From the NCBI GenBank assembly GCA_027486895.1, contig JAIXOE010000011.1, positions 1 to 52,656 of the forward strand: a DNA stretch of 52,656 bases, read 5' to 3'. Shown here one piece after another: positions 35,141 to 44,335 of this stretch. The notes under the pieces are model-generated. The model worked only from the letters and a program-made list of their open reading frames with translations. It made no database searches and was not told where the DNA came from. Position 1 is the stretch's first letter. Every line of letters begins with the position of its first letter. The stretch comes from Sphingomonadales bacterium (GTDB lineage Bacteria > Pseudomonadota > Alphaproteobacteria > Sphingomonadales > Sphingomonadaceae). The position numbers and the translations under genes were made by a program.

Positions 35141-36325
35141 ATGGCCGAATTGGCAACATTTGATTGGTCCGACCCTTTCCGTCTGGATGCGCAGCTTACC
35201 GAAGACGAACGCATGATCCGCGATACCGCGCACGCCTTTGCGCAAAGCGAGTTACAGCCACGCGTCATCGATGCATATCGGACCGAATGTGATGCGCCTG
35301 AACTTTTCCCGCTCATGGGCCAAACTGGCCTGCTGGGTGCAACCATTCCCGAAGAATATGGCGGCGTCGGCGCATCGTATGTTGCTTACGGTCTGATTGC
35401 GCGTGAAATTGAACGCGTCGATTCTGGCTATCGGTCGATGGCGTCAGTGCAATCGTCACTCGTGATGCATCCCATCTATGCATATGGTTCCGAAGAGCAG
35501 CGCCGCAAATATCTCCCCGGCCTGGCTGCGGGTACCCTCATTGGTTGCTTCGGATTGACCGAACCAGACGCAGGGTCCGATCCTGCTGGCATGCGCACGT
35601 TCGCCAAAAAAGTTGATGGCGGCTATGTGATCAACGGATCGAAAACTTGGATATCGAACGCGCCTTTCGCCGATGTTTTCGTCGTGTGGGCGAAATCAGA
35701 AGCACATGGCGGTGGTATTCGCGGTTTTGTGCTCGAAAAGGGCATGAAAGGCCTGTCCGCACCAAAAATTCAGGGCAAACTATCACTCCGCGCATCGACC
35801 ACCGGCATGATCATGATGGACAATGTTGAGATTAGCGAAGATGCATTGCTGCCGAACGTGCAGGGCCTGAAAGGTCCATTTGGCTGCCTCAACCGTGCGC
35901 GCTACGGCATTAGCTGGGGCGCATTGGGGGCTGCCGAATTCTGTATGCATGCCGCGCGGCAATATGGCCTTGATCGCCATCAATTTGGTAAGCCGCTCGC
36001 CGCAAACCAACTGTATCAAAAGAAGCTCGCGGACATGATGACTGATATTGCATTGGGGCTTCAGGCATCATTGCGCGTGGGCCGTTTGATGGACGAAGGC
36101 CAGTTGGCACCCGACATGATTTCGATCGTGAAGCGGAACAATGTCGGCAAGGCGCTCGATATCGCCCGCGCTGCGCGCGACATGCACGGTGGCAATGGCA
36201 TTAGCGAAGAATATCAAGTCATGCGGCACATGGCGAACCTCGAAACGGTCAACACCTATGAGGGCGCGCATGACGTCCATGCCTTGATTTTGGGCCGCGC
36301 TATCACGGGTATTGCAGCGTTCTGA
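35141..36325 (+). CDS. gcdH: Glutaryl-CoA dehydrogenase
   Basis: This 394-residue acyl-CoA dehydrogenase has [13 protein letters not shown] (FAD/CoA contact), [16 protein letters not shown] and the C-terminal [20 protein letters not shown], in which the glutamate of YEG is the catalytic base and the NTYEG(T/A)HD block is characteristic of GCDH. It oxidatively decarboxylates glutaryl-CoA to crotonyl-CoA. The start is ATG 35141 with GGAGA at 35130-35134; the frame runs upstream but without a better site. With the divergent aminoadipate semialdehyde dehydrogenase it forms part of a lysine (or tryptophan) breakdown pathway. Confidence 0.95.
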   Translation: MAELATFDWSDPFRLDAQLTEDERMIRDTAHAFAQSELQPRVIDAYRTECDAPELFPLMGQTGLLGATIPEEYGGVGASYVAYGLIAREIERVDSGYRSMASVQSSLVMHPIYAYGSEEQRRKYLPGLAAGTLIGCFGLTEPDAGSDPAGMRTFAKKVDGGYVINGSKTWISNAPFADVFVVWAKSEAHGGGIRGFVLEKGMKGLSAPKIQGKLSLRASTTGMIMMDNVEISEDALLPNVQGLKGPFGCLNRARYGISWGALGAAEFCMHAARQYGLDRHQFGKPLAANQLYQKKLADMMTDIALGLQASLRVGRLMDEGQLAPDMISIVKRNNVGKALDIARAARDMHGGNGISEEYQVMRHMANLETVNTYEGAHDVHALILGRAITGIAAF

Positions 36326-36333
36326 TAAAAAAT

Positions 36334-36361
36334 GGGCCGCCAAGCTATACAGCGGCGGCCC
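36334..36361 (-). terminator. Hairpin terminator downstream of the DUF3617-like gene
   Basis: An 8-bp perfect GC-rich stem is formed by GGGCCGCC (36334-36341) and GGCGGCCC (36354-36361) with a 12-base loop. On the minus strand the stem is followed within two bases by six T (A-run at 36327-36332), the form of an intrinsic terminator for minus-strand transcription. It also lies 8 bases after the gcdH stop and may stop + strand transcripts, although no T-run follows on that side. Confidence 0.7.
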
Positions 36362-36473
36362 AGTGTTGGCTTTGCAGCCTGCTAGGGAGGAAAGCGTATC
36401 TCCTAAAAGACACGCCCTCTTTTAACGCGAAGATGGTAATTATTTCATTAACGCCGCAGCGATGGCCATTGGC

Positions 36474-36881
36474 CTAACAAGGACCAATCTTTCGGCCTTC
36501 GACCGAAAATGAAAACGGCGCATTATTCCGAATGCCCTGCGATTGAATGTGAACGATACGGTTAGATTCCTTGCGGATGGTCGTCAGGCCTTGCCCCTGC
36601 CCTTTGCATGTGTAGCTAACCGTAACTGCATTCGCCGTGGAACGGATAACGTACCGCTCACAGGTGACACCTGAATGCTCGATTTGGGTTAATACTTCGG
36701 GGTTACCGAGGCATATCTTTGTTAATGGTGCCTCGGCCCCAACTGCCCGCAAGTTCCATTGCCCGCGTTCCAAGGTATTCAATAAGGACAAATCATTTGC
36801 CTGCGCGAACGCAAATGCGGCTGACGTCAGCGACAGTAAAATCGCGCCAGCGAGGCAATATTGGGAGAGCTTTAATGTCAT
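36474..36881 (-). CDS. Secreted DUF3617-like protein
   Basis: This 135-residue protein is predicted from the ATG at 36881 (MTLKLSQYCLAGAILLSLTS). It has a signal peptide ending near SAAFAFAQA and a mature part with four cysteines (KICLGN, VTCERY, YTCKG, final GPC) that could form disulfides. The GQWNLR ... CLGNPEVL pattern resembles the DUF3617 family of sphingomonad periplasmic proteins of unknown role. A longer frame starting at 36947 would precede the signal peptide with unlikely residues. A terminator-like hairpin lies downstream on its strand (36334-36361). Confidence 0.75.
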   Translation of the reverse strand: MTLKLSQYCLAGAILLSLTSAAFAFAQANDLSLLNTLERGQWNLRAVGAEAPLTKICLGNPEVLTQIEHSGVTCERYVIRSTANAVTVSYTCKGQGQGLTTIRKESNRIVHIQSQGIRNNAPFSFSVEGRKIGPC

Positions 36882-37020
36882 AAACTTCAATCCATAAACC
36901 AGCCATTTTTTCGTTGAAGCGACCTGTTTATTGTCGAGACATATCACAAAATGTTACATTTTGCACGATAGAATGTGGTTTATGAACGATGAGTGACCAA
37001 ATCAGGTCACAGCGTTTTGA

Positions 37021-37941
37021 TCAGTTGTTGAAACTTGCCAAACTCACCGGAAACCGGCGTGAACAAAATTCGCAGTCAACGACGATATCTCCAGCATCAT
37101 CCGCCATGTCTGCACGGTCTTCTGCCGGAAATTTCGAGATCACGTCCCGGATATGTACCGGGTCGCATCGACAGCCCTTTGACAATGGGTCGCCTTGCTC
37201 AATACGTACTTCCTGTTCTTCGTGGAACAAGCGCCAGACGATTTCCTCCAGCGGCAAAGCTGGATCAGCAAGTTCCGCAGTGGCAATGGTGGACGCAATG
37301 ATTTCCACATGCTCCCATTCGGGGTGGTCAAGCCGGACATGTAGCCGTTCCCGTCCTTCCTCCCCTTCAGGAAGATGCTGGACGAGCAGACCGCCAGCGA
37401 CGCAACGGCCGTTCACATGGTCAACGGCAACACGAATGAGCGTCGGGATTTGTTCAGACTGCACAAAATAGTTCGCGGCGGCATCGGCTAACGTATCCCC
37501 CTCAAGCGGCACGATACCTTGATATCGCCCGCCACCCTCAACCGCTGGCTTCATCCGGTCGAAGGTGATGGCAAGATACCCCTTGCCGAAGATACCAAAT
37601 AAAGTGGAATCGTCGGGCAGTGCAGCGACCGTCGCCGGATCAAACTGCGCATATCCGCGCAACGCTCCATCCTTATAATCGCAGGCCATCAGGCGGATGG
37701 CACCCTTTTCGGTCTGGGTTTGCAAGGTCAGTTGGCTGCCCTTTTCCTTCAGCGAGGCACCCAGCAAAGCAGTCAGCACAAGCGCCTCCGCAAGGGTTTT
37801 CTCAATGAGAGGAGGATATGCGTGTGCAGCCAATATCTCGGCCAACACGTCGTCGAGGCGCACCAACCGTCCGCGTGCGTCACGCGTAGGAATGGAAAAG
37901 CGCAAAGGCTGATTACATAAGGTTTCGGATTGTTCGGTCAT
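37021..37941 (-). CDS. hslO: Redox-regulated chaperone Hsp33
   Basis: This 306-residue cytoplasmic holdase is activated by oxidation. The C-terminal zinc-binding redox switch is present as C257-x-C259 and C290-x2-C293 (CRC ... CEFC). The central domain has the family motif AVDHVNGRCVAGGLLVQHLP. ATG 37941 overlaps the argF stop by 4 bases (ATGA), so it is the third gene of the argD-argF-hslO operon, an arrangement common in alphaproteobacteria. An earlier frame opening at 37959 would overlap argF further. Confidence 0.94.
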   Translation of the reverse strand: MTEQSETLCNQPLRFSIPTRDARGRLVRLDDVLAEILAAHAYPPLIEKTLAEALVLTALLGASLKEKGSQLTLQTQTEKGAIRLMACDYKDGALRGYAQFDPATVAALPDDSTLFGIFGKGYLAITFDRMKPAVEGGGRYQGIVPLEGDTLADAAANYFVQSEQIPTLIRVAVDHVNGRCVAGGLLVQHLPEGEEGRERLHVRLDHPEWEHVEIIASTIATAELADPALPLEEIVWRLFHEEQEVRIEQGDPLSKGCRCDPVHIRDVISKFPAEDRADMADDAGDIVVDCEFCSRRFPVSLASFNN

Positions 37942-38867
37942 CACAGTTGTCCAAAACACCAGCGTAGGATTGATTTTTGCGCATGTAGCCGGTTTTCCGC
38001 TTCATCCCAGATAACCGATTGTGGACCATCAATGACAGCATCCGTAACTTCTTCCCCGCGGTGCGCAGGAAGGCAGTGCAGAAATTTGGCATCCGCCTTC
38101 GCCATCGCCATAAGCTGCTCATTTACCTGATAGGGCATCATCGCCGCCATTTTGTTGTGGGCGTGCTCTTGTCCCATCGAAACCCATGTATCAGTGACGA
38201 TAACGTCCGCGCCATTCACGGCTTCCGCCGCATCGCGCGTCTGTGTGATGTTAGAACCTGCGGCTCGTGCGCTCTCGATAAAGCTACTGTCGCTGTCATA
38301 ACCCTGCGGCACCGCAATCCGCACATTGAATTTAAACAAGCCCGCGGCCTCGACGACTGAGTTGAGCACATTGTTGCCATCGCCAAGCCACGCAAGCTCA
38401 AGCCCGGGTAATGGCTTTCCATGCTCGGTTATCGTCAAAAGGTCAGCGACAATCTGGCACGGGTGAGACAAATCAGTCAGTCCGTTTATTACCGGTACGC
38501 TGGCATAATGCGCTAGCTCTTCAACCTTTGCATGATCGTCGGTGCGGATCATGATAGCGTCGACATAGCGCGACAGAACGCGTGCGGTATCCGCGATGGA
38601 TTCGCCGCGCCCAAGCTGCATTTGGCCAGACGCCATAAAAATGCTGTCGCCGCCCAGCTGCTTCATCGCCATTTCAAATGACGTACGCGTGCGGGTCGAA
38701 TTTTTTTCGAACACCATCGCGAGGGTATGTCCGGCCAATGGCGCATCGGCGTCTGCCTTGCCCTTGGGCCAGCCTTGTCGCGCAGCTTTGCGGTCCATGG
38801 CGTCGTTGAGCATGGCAGCAATGGCATCGCCGCCAGCGTCTGCCAGATTAAGGAAGTGGCGCGTCAT
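37941..38867 (-). CDS. argF: Ornithine carbamoyltransferase
   Basis: This 308-residue transferase makes citrulline from ornithine and carbamoyl phosphate in arginine biosynthesis. The carbamoyl-phosphate site STRTRTSFE, the DLSHPCQ segment and the ornithine-site cysteine motif [11 protein letters not shown] are all present. The N-terminal [14 protein letters not shown] is standard for this branch. ATG 38867 overlaps the argD stop by 4 bases and the 3' end overlaps hslO, indicating a coupled operon. Confidence 0.96.
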   Translation of the reverse strand: MTRHFLNLADAGGDAIAAMLNDAMDRKAARQGWPKGKADADAPLAGHTLAMVFEKNSTRTRTSFEMAMKQLGGDSIFMASGQMQLGRGESIADTARVLSRYVDAIMIRTDDHAKVEELAHYASVPVINGLTDLSHPCQIVADLLTITEHGKPLPGLELAWLGDGNNVLNSVVEAAGLFKFNVRIAVPQGYDSDSSFIESARAAGSNITQTRDAAEAVNGADVIVTDTWVSMGQEHAHNKMAAMMPYQVNEQLMAMAKADAKFLHCLPAHRGEEVTDAVIDGPQSVIWDEAENRLHAQKSILRWCFGQL

Positions 38868-40051
38868 GCCGCCTGTGGCATCTGGTAACTTGCCGCACCA
38901 GCCGAAAGCTTTTCCATGAAAATCTGGATTTCGGTATCGGTAATGTTCAACGGCGGCAGGACACGGAAAGTGTTATCACCAGCGGCAACCAACAGCAGTC
39001 CATGATTGTCACGCAAATGGGCGACGAACGCGCGCGTTTCGTGAGTCATCATCACGCCAAGCATCAAGCCCTTGCCACGCACGCCGGTAAACAGGTCAGG
39101 ATAGTTGCCAATGAACTGTTCAAGTGAAGCGCGCACTTTATCGCCAGTCGAGCGCACATTTTCGAGAAACTCGTCGTTCGCCACGACATCCCACACCGCT
39201 TGGCAAGCAGCCATCGCAAATGGGTTACCGCCGTACGTCGAACCATGCGTGCCAACGACCATGCCCCTGGCTGCATCTTCAGTAGCAAGGCACGCACCCA
39301 CAGGGAAACCGCCGCCCAAGCCTTTTGCCGTCGCCATAATATCGGGGATGATGCCATATTGTTCGTAAGCATAAAGCGTACCCGAACGCGCAACACCGCA
39401 CTGCACTTCGTCGAGGATGAGCATGATGCCATGTTCATCCGCAAGCGCGCGCAATCCCTTCATAAAGGCATCCGACGCAGGGCGAACACCGCCTTCACCC
39501 TGAATAGGCTCGACAAGGAGTGCCGCCGTCTTGGGTCCTACTGCTGCCTTGGCGCCTTCAAGGTCGTCGAAGTCGACATATTTGAAGCCTTCCAGAAGTG
39601 GGAGAAAGCCCTTGTGCATCTTTTCCTGATTGCTGGCGGAAATCGTCGCCATTGTCCGGCCATGAAAAGCGTTTTTGAACGTTATGATTTCAAAGCGGTC
39701 GCTGCCTTGGCTCTGATGATACGCACGCGCAGTCTTTATGGCGCACTCGACCGCTTCGGCCCCAGAGTTCGTGAAAAACACGGTGTCCGCAAAGGTGGTA
39801 TCAACCAGCCGCTGCGCAAATGCCTCACCTTGCGGGCTGCCATACAGGTTTGACACGTGCATAAGCGTTGCCGCCTGATCCTGAATGGCTTTGGTCAAAT
39901 GCGGGTGGCCGTGCCCAAGCAAGTTCACAGCGATGCCTGCTGCGAAATCGAGCGCGCGGCTGCCGTCTTCAGAAATCAACCATGCGCCCTCGCCTCGCAC
40001 CGGCCGGAAACCGCAACGCGGATAGACGGGCATCAAAGGCGTAATCGACAT
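38864..40051 (-). CDS. argD: Acetylornithine aminotransferase family protein
   Basis: This 395-residue class III PLP aminotransferase has the PLP lysine in [25 protein letters not shown] (contact for the pyridine nitrogen is the aspartate) and the typical N-terminal [15 protein letters not shown]. The start [15 protein letters not shown] at 40051 is chosen because AAGGAA lies at the right distance; a longer frame begins at 40090. It converts acetylornithine to acetylglutamate semialdehyde (and possibly succinyl-diaminopimelate). It is followed by argF in an overlapping operon. Confidence 0.95.
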   Translation of the reverse strand: MSITPLMPVYPRCGFRPVRGEGAWLISEDGSRALDFAAGIAVNLLGHGHPHLTKAIQDQAATLMHVSNLYGSPQGEAFAQRLVDTTFADTVFFTNSGAEAVECAIKTARAYHQSQGSDRFEIITFKNAFHGRTMATISASNQEKMHKGFLPLLEGFKYVDFDDLEGAKAAVGPKTAALLVEPIQGEGGVRPASDAFMKGLRALADEHGIMLILDEVQCGVARSGTLYAYEQYGIIPDIMATAKGLGGGFPVGACLATEDAARGMVVGTHGSTYGGNPFAMAACQAVWDVVANDEFLENVRSTGDKVRASLEQFIGNYPDLFTGVRGKGLMLGVMMTHETRAFVAHLRDNHGLLLVAAGDNTFRVLPPLNITDTEIQIFMEKLSAGAASYQMPQAA

Positions 40052-40227
40052 GGTATTGTTCCTTCCAACCAAATGCTTGGCATATTCCAAAAGCCAAAAA
40101 GCGGCCCCGCGGGACCGCTTGATTTTGCCCTGCTGCTATAAGCTTGCAAATATGGCAAATCAACCCGTGCGACCGTTGGCATATCTCCCCTGTTATCCGC
40201 CTATTGGAGCAACATCGCCTGCAGGGC

Positions 40228-40344
40228 TTAGAGGCCCTTGTCGCGCTTCGCTGCTGCGATCCGCCGCTTAAGATAACCGAACAACAGCAGGTGCACCGCC
40301 AGCAATAATAAAACGACAATCAAGATGATTTTGCCAACGCTCAT
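40228..40344 (-). CDS. Very small membrane protein (38 residues)
   Basis: A short frame from ATG 40344 to TAA at 40228 encodes 38 residues: a hydrophobic helix (IILIVVLLLLAVHLLLFGYL) preceded by MSVGK and followed by a strongly basic tail RRIAAAKRDKG. It is preceded by an AAGGA ribosome-binding site 7-8 bases upstream. The transmembrane helix with a basic cytoplasmic tail is a common design for small membrane proteins. No family recognised. It lies between the AOX gene and argD on the same strand. Confidence rests on the ribosome-binding site plus the amphipathic design, not homology. Confidence 0.55.
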   Translation of the reverse strand: MSVGKIILIVVLLLLAVHLLLFGYLKRRIAAAKRDKGL

Positions 40345-40389
40345 GCGCGTATCCTTAGCATCTGCTCGCCCCTCAACAAGCGGGAACTA

Positions 40390-41076
40390 TCACAGCAAAC
40401 CGGCATCCAGCGAGACATGTGGCGGGCATGCCATAATCGCCTCATGATCGGCATCGCGGCCTGACAACGTGTTCGCCATATAATGGTTGGTATCGCGATG
40501 GTGCGCTTCGTCGGCCCGTATGATGACAATAACATCGCGCAGCGTCGTGCCCTCCGGCAAATTCCAATAGCTCAGGGCGATGGGGGGTGCGGGCGGATTG
40601 GAATGCCTGCCATCATCAATTTCGGCCAGATACAGCGTATAACTCAACACTGCCTCTTCTTCAAAATAGCCCACCAGACGGTGCGCGGTTTTGCCGGAGA
40701 CGAGATAGAGGACGAAGAAGAAAATATAGAAGACCCACTGCACGGCCAGGATGATAAAGCGTTCAAATGCCGACGGCTGCGCGATTTCGATGAACGTCAT
40801 CAGATGCATGCGTTCATTCTCTGCTTCATCCATCAGGGTGCGGATCCAGCCCCTGTCATCCTGCATCAGGCGAAGCGCACGCAGATGTGACAGTGTTGCA
40901 CCGACCATCCCCGGCACACCGGCAACGGTCTCTAACACGATGGCACGATTGCCGTACCGTTTAGCGAAGAAAGTATCCGCGCCCCAGCGCAGCGTCTTGG
41001 TTATGCGCAATGCAAACCAATCTGAGAAGCCATTGGCCTTGTGATGTGTCGGTTGAATATCGCTGCAATATGACAT
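40390..41076 (-). CDS. aox: Alternative oxidase (AOX), diiron ubiquinol oxidase
   Basis: This 228-residue protein has all diiron ligands of the alternative oxidase family: E49 (LET), E88 and H91 (NERMHL), E140 (EEEAVLSY) and E190 with H193 (DEAHHRD). One or two hydrophobic helices (about 107-127) attach it to the membrane surface. AOX oxidises ubiquinol with O2 without pumping protons, giving cyanide-resistant respiration. The start is ATG 41076 with GGAAC upstream; a longer frame at 41115 is possible. AOX is present in only some alphaproteobacteria, including Novosphingobium and relatives. No regulatory gene is beside it. Confidence 0.92.
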   Translation of the reverse strand: MSYCSDIQPTHHKANGFSDWFALRITKTLRWGADTFFAKRYGNRAIVLETVAGVPGMVGATLSHLRALRLMQDDRGWIRTLMDEAENERMHLMTFIEIAQPSAFERFIILAVQWVFYIFFFVLYLVSGKTAHRLVGYFEEEAVLSYTLYLAEIDDGRHSNPPAPPIALSYWNLPEGTTLRDVIVIIRADEAHHRDTNHYMANTLSGRDADHEAIMACPPHVSLDAGLL

Positions 41077-41244
41077 GGGCTTGTTCCAATGTTCGGATGG
41101 CGTCTTAACGCGCATCAGGCGACATCGGGCAATGCAATATCAGAATGCGCCGAGTTTACATTTTTGCAACTCAGGCCTTTTCAGCAACATAGCTGGCAAC
41201 CGCCACAACGGTCCGTCGTGTTTTTGCGGAAACGGTCCGGAGAC

Positions 41245-41442
41245 CTAGTCGCCACCCCCACCATCGCAGCCGCCACCGTCGGCCGGACTGCAGTCGACGG
41301 CGCTGTCTGTTGCTATAAAATTGGTACCGCTATCGCCGTCCTCCCGCTTCCGCACAGCCTGCGACTTGCTTGACTGGACGCTATAGAACACCACGGCAAG
41401 ACTGATCATGACCGCAACCATCGCAACTGCAAACGCTGTCAT
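41245..41442 (-). CDS. Small membrane protein with Gly/Cys tail
   Basis: This 65-residue protein is predicted from ATG 41442 (MTAFAVAMVAVMISLAVVFYSVQ), with GGAG 6-8 bases upstream; an in-frame ATG at 41454 would overlap the mipZ stop. One N-terminal membrane helix is followed by a charged linker (KREDGDSG) and a glycine- and cysteine-rich end (GGGCDGGGGD). No family recognised. It follows mipZ directly on the same strand with one intervening base. The tail pattern is reminiscent of the GGG/C-rich ends seen on small sphingomonad exported proteins, but the meaning is unknown. Confidence 0.55.
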   Translation of the reverse strand: MTAFAVAMVAVMISLAVVFYSVQSSKSQAVRKREDGDSGTNFIATDSAVDCSPADGGGCDGGGGD

Positions 41443-41443
41443 C

Positions 41444-42427
41444 TCAAGCTCCATTTTCCGACGGACTAATTACCCGATTCAGGGCCTCGCTCGGCAAATT
41501 AAGCGCGCGCAGCATGGCCCAGATTTCCTCGCGCGCTTGCGGTTGCAAACGCCCCAACTCGGGAAGTGCTTCCAAATCAAACAATGTCAGGCCCTGCGGA
41601 AACAGCTCGCGATACGTTACGCGTTCGCGCAATCCCGGCACAAGCCGGAAGCCTGCGACCGGCGCAATTTTTTCCAATGCGTCGCGCACCTTGCGCTCGT
41701 TTTTCGTACCCAGACTGCGTGACCGGTTCTGCATGACGACCCAGTCAAGCGGCTTTGGCCGTAATGCGAGGCCGGGCTCTTTCAAATGTTCGACAAGCCG
41801 CGCGAAATTGCCCAGCGTTTTAAACTCGCCACTGCGTGGATCAATCCGACCAAGCATATCGAGATCAATGAAGCTGTCATTCACAGGTGTGACGATCGTG
41901 TCCGCCATAAAAATAGCGCGCCGCGCGATAGGCGAGTCATGCCCGCCTACGTCAATGACAATGAAGCTATGCCGGATGCGCGCCATGCGCAGCTTTTCCT
42001 CAAGCTCGCTTTCATTTTGCTGCGCGAGCATGATCTGCTCGGGGCCCGGCAGCTTCACGCCATATTCGGTTGCGCTTTCGATGCGCGCCCAAAGTGCCCG
42101 GTGTAGCGTTAATTGCCTCAGGTCGACGTCAAGCGCGGCAACACTCTCGCCAGCATTGCACAAGGCGATGCAGGTATGAAACGCTGAGGTCGATTTCCCC
42201 ACGCCACCCTTTTCATTTGCGAAAACAATGATGTGCCCTTTGGAGGACGAAACCGGATATTTAAGCCACGCAGGTTCCGGTTGTGAATCCAGCGAGAGGT
42301 CAAACGCGCTGGGTCCCATCGCAGCAACCGGCGGTGGCGGCCAAGGTACTGGGGGCACCACCTCCCTCGGCGGCGGCAACAGCTTTTGCCGACCAACATA
42401 ATGTCTAAAGCGGTCAAATAGTCCCAA
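41444..42427 (-). CDS. mipZ: Division-plane positioning ATPase MipZ
   Basis: This 327-residue ParA/MinD-family ATPase has the deviant Walker A NEKGGVGKST (residues 71-80), ALDVDLRQ and the IDVGGHDS Walker B-like segment. MipZ forms a gradient from ParB at the poles and inhibits FtsZ at positions other than midcell in alphaproteobacteria. An N-terminal extension of about 60 residues is proline-rich (PPPREVVPPVPWPPPP). The start is TTG at 42427, supported by a CGGAGG ribosome-binding site. It is transcribed in the same direction as glmS, 68 bases downstream of it. Confidence 0.92.
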   Translation of the reverse strand: MGLFDRFRHYVGRQKLLPPPREVVPPVPWPPPPVAAMGPSAFDLSLDSQPEPAWLKYPVSSSKGHIIVFANEKGGVGKSTSAFHTCIALCNAGESVAALDVDLRQLTLHRALWARIESATEYGVKLPGPEQIMLAQQNESELEEKLRMARIRHSFIVIDVGGHDSPIARRAIFMADTIVTPVNDSFIDLDMLGRIDPRSGEFKTLGNFARLVEHLKEPGLALRPKPLDWVVMQNRSRSLGTKNERKVRDALEKIAPVAGFRLVPGLRERVTYRELFPQGLTLFDLEALPELGRLQPQAREEIWAMLRALNLPSEALNRVISPSENGA

Positions 42428-42495
42428 CGCGCAACCTCCGAGCGATTCAAATGATGGCGAAATGCCCGGATGCTTTCAACGTCTTTCGGCTGAAA

Positions 42496-44319
42496 TCACT
42501 CCACCGTAACCGACTTTGCCAAATTGCGCGGTTGGTCGACGTCAGTGCCCTTCGCGCAGGCGACGTGATAGGCAAGCAACTGCACCGGAACGGCATACAC
42601 CAATGGCGCGATGAGCGGGTGGACGCTTGGCATTTCGATAGTGGCAAGGCAGCCCTCGCCGGCTTCAGCAATGCCCTCGGCGTCAGAAATCAGGACAACC
42701 TTGCCGCCGCGTGCGCGCACTTCCTGCATGTTGCTGACGGTCTTTTCGAACAAAGGCCCGCTTGGTGCGAGGACGATGACGGGCACGGCTTCGTCGATAA
42801 GCGCGATGGGTCCATGCTTCATTTCACCAGACGCATAGCCTTCGGCATGAATGTAGCTAATTTCCTTCAGCTTCAACGCGCCTTCCATCGCCAATGGATA
42901 ATCGGGGCCACGGCCAAGATAGAGCACGTCGCGTGCTGGCGCGATTAGGTGTGCCATCGCGGCAATATCATCATCATGCGCCAATGCAGCGTTCAGGGCG
43001 GCTGGAGCTTCGATCAGGTGGCGCACGATCTCGCGTTCTTCCTCTGCGGTCAGCTTGCCTTTGACGAGCGCCAAATGTGCGGCGAGTGCGGCCAACACAG
43101 CGAGCTGGCAGGTGAAAGCCTTAGTCGAGGCAACGCCGATTTCGGGGCCAGCATGCGTGGGGAGCAAAAGGTCCGCCTCTCGCGCCATCGACGACGTCGG
43201 AACGTTCACGACAACCGCGATGGTCTGCCCATTTTCCTTGCAATGGCGCAGCGCGGCCAGCGTGTCTGCTGTCTCACCCGATTGCGAGATGAACAGCGCA
43301 AGGCCACCTTCTTCCAACACGGGATCGCGATAGCGGAATTCGGACGCGACATCGATGTCCACCGGCACACGCGCAAAAGTCTCGAACCAATATTTGGCGA
43401 CCATGCCAGCGTAATAAGATGTGCCGCAGGCCACGATGGTGATACGTTTCACGCCCGCAAGGTCGAAATCCATCTGCGGCAAGGCCACGGTCTGTTCAAC
43501 AGGGCGGATATAGCTCGAGAGTGTCTGCGCGACCACGGTGGGCTGCTCAAAAATCTCTTTCTGCATATAATGGCGATAATTGCCCTTTTCGATTTGTGCT
43601 GCGGACACGCCGCTGGTGGTGATTTCACGCTCGACCGGATTATTGTCCTTATCGAAAATCTGCGCGCCATCGGCAGCAACGACAACCCAGTCGCCCTCTT
43701 CCAAATACGCAATCTGCTGAGTCAACGGAGCGAGCGCCAGCGCATCCGAACCCAGATAGGTTTCGCCGTCACCATAGCCGACGACCAAAGGCGAACCGAG
43801 CCGCGCGCCAATCAAAAAATCGGGAAATTCGCGAAACGCAATCGCCAGCGCAAAGGCGCCACGCAAACGCGGCAGCACGGCTTTCACGGCGTCCGCAGGA
43901 GAATGCCCAGCCTCAACCTGTTCGGACACAAGATGCGCGACAACCTCAGTATCGGTTTCGCTTTCGAACGTCCGACCGCGCGCGATGAGTTCATCGCGGA
44001 GCTGCTTGAAATTCTCGATAATGCCATTGTGTACCAGCGCCACTTCACCCGTCGCATGGGGGTGGGCGTTGCTCGTCGTCGGCGCACCATGGGTTGCCCA
44101 ACGGGTATGCGCGATGCCGATATTGCCAGCGGCATCGTCGGTTTTCAGAACGTTGACCAAGTTCGCAAGCTTGCCCTCCGCGCGGCGGCGAACAAGTTGG
44201 CCATCATGCACGGTGCAAACGCCAGCGGAGTCATAGCCCCGATATTCCATCCGCTTCAGCCCGTCGACCAGCCGGTCCGAAACAGCAGATTTGCCAACAA
44301 TTCCGATAATGCCGCACAT
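42496..44319 (-). CDS. glmS: Glutamine--fructose-6-phosphate aminotransferase (isomerising)
   Basis: This 607-residue enzyme begins MCGIIGIVG, with Cys2 as the N-terminal glutaminase nucleophile. It then has two SIS domains (GTSYYAGMVAKYWFE, SQSGETADTLAAL, STKAFTCQL) and the C-terminal KSVTVE of the family. It makes glucosamine-6-phosphate for peptidoglycan and LPS. ATG 44319 lies only 16 bases downstream of the stop of a PIN-toxin gene; its promoter or leader must therefore be inside that module or further upstream. Its usual partner glmU is 1.6 kb upstream on the same strand. Confidence 0.97.
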   Translation of the reverse strand: MCGIIGIVGKSAVSDRLVDGLKRMEYRGYDSAGVCTVHDGQLVRRRAEGKLANLVNVLKTDDAAGNIGIAHTRWATHGAPTTSNAHPHATGEVALVHNGIIENFKQLRDELIARGRTFESETDTEVVAHLVSEQVEAGHSPADAVKAVLPRLRGAFALAIAFREFPDFLIGARLGSPLVVGYGDGETYLGSDALALAPLTQQIAYLEEGDWVVVAADGAQIFDKDNNPVEREITTSGVSAAQIEKGNYRHYMQKEIFEQPTVVAQTLSSYIRPVEQTVALPQMDFDLAGVKRITIVACGTSYYAGMVAKYWFETFARVPVDIDVASEFRYRDPVLEEGGLALFISQSGETADTLAALRHCKENGQTIAVVVNVPTSSMAREADLLLPTHAGPEIGVASTKAFTCQLAVLAALAAHLALVKGKLTAEEEREIVRHLIEAPAALNAALAHDDDIAAMAHLIAPARDVLYLGRGPDYPLAMEGALKLKEISYIHAEGYASGEMKHGPIALIDEAVPVIVLAPSGPLFEKTVSNMQEVRARGGKVVLISDAEGIAEAGEGCLATIEMPSVHPLIAPLVYAVPVQLLAYHVACAKGTDVDQPRNLAKSVTVE

Positions 44320-44335
44320 GAATTTATTGCTTTCG

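Noticed and set aside
36334-36361. Hairpin as a standard terminator for gcdH
   Set aside because: There is no T-run after the stem on the + strand; the T-run is on the minus-strand side, so it is assigned to that strand.
44320-44335. glmS ribozyme/riboswitch upstream of glmS
   Set aside because: Only 16 bases separate glmS from the toxin gene and no ribozyme core could be seen in them.
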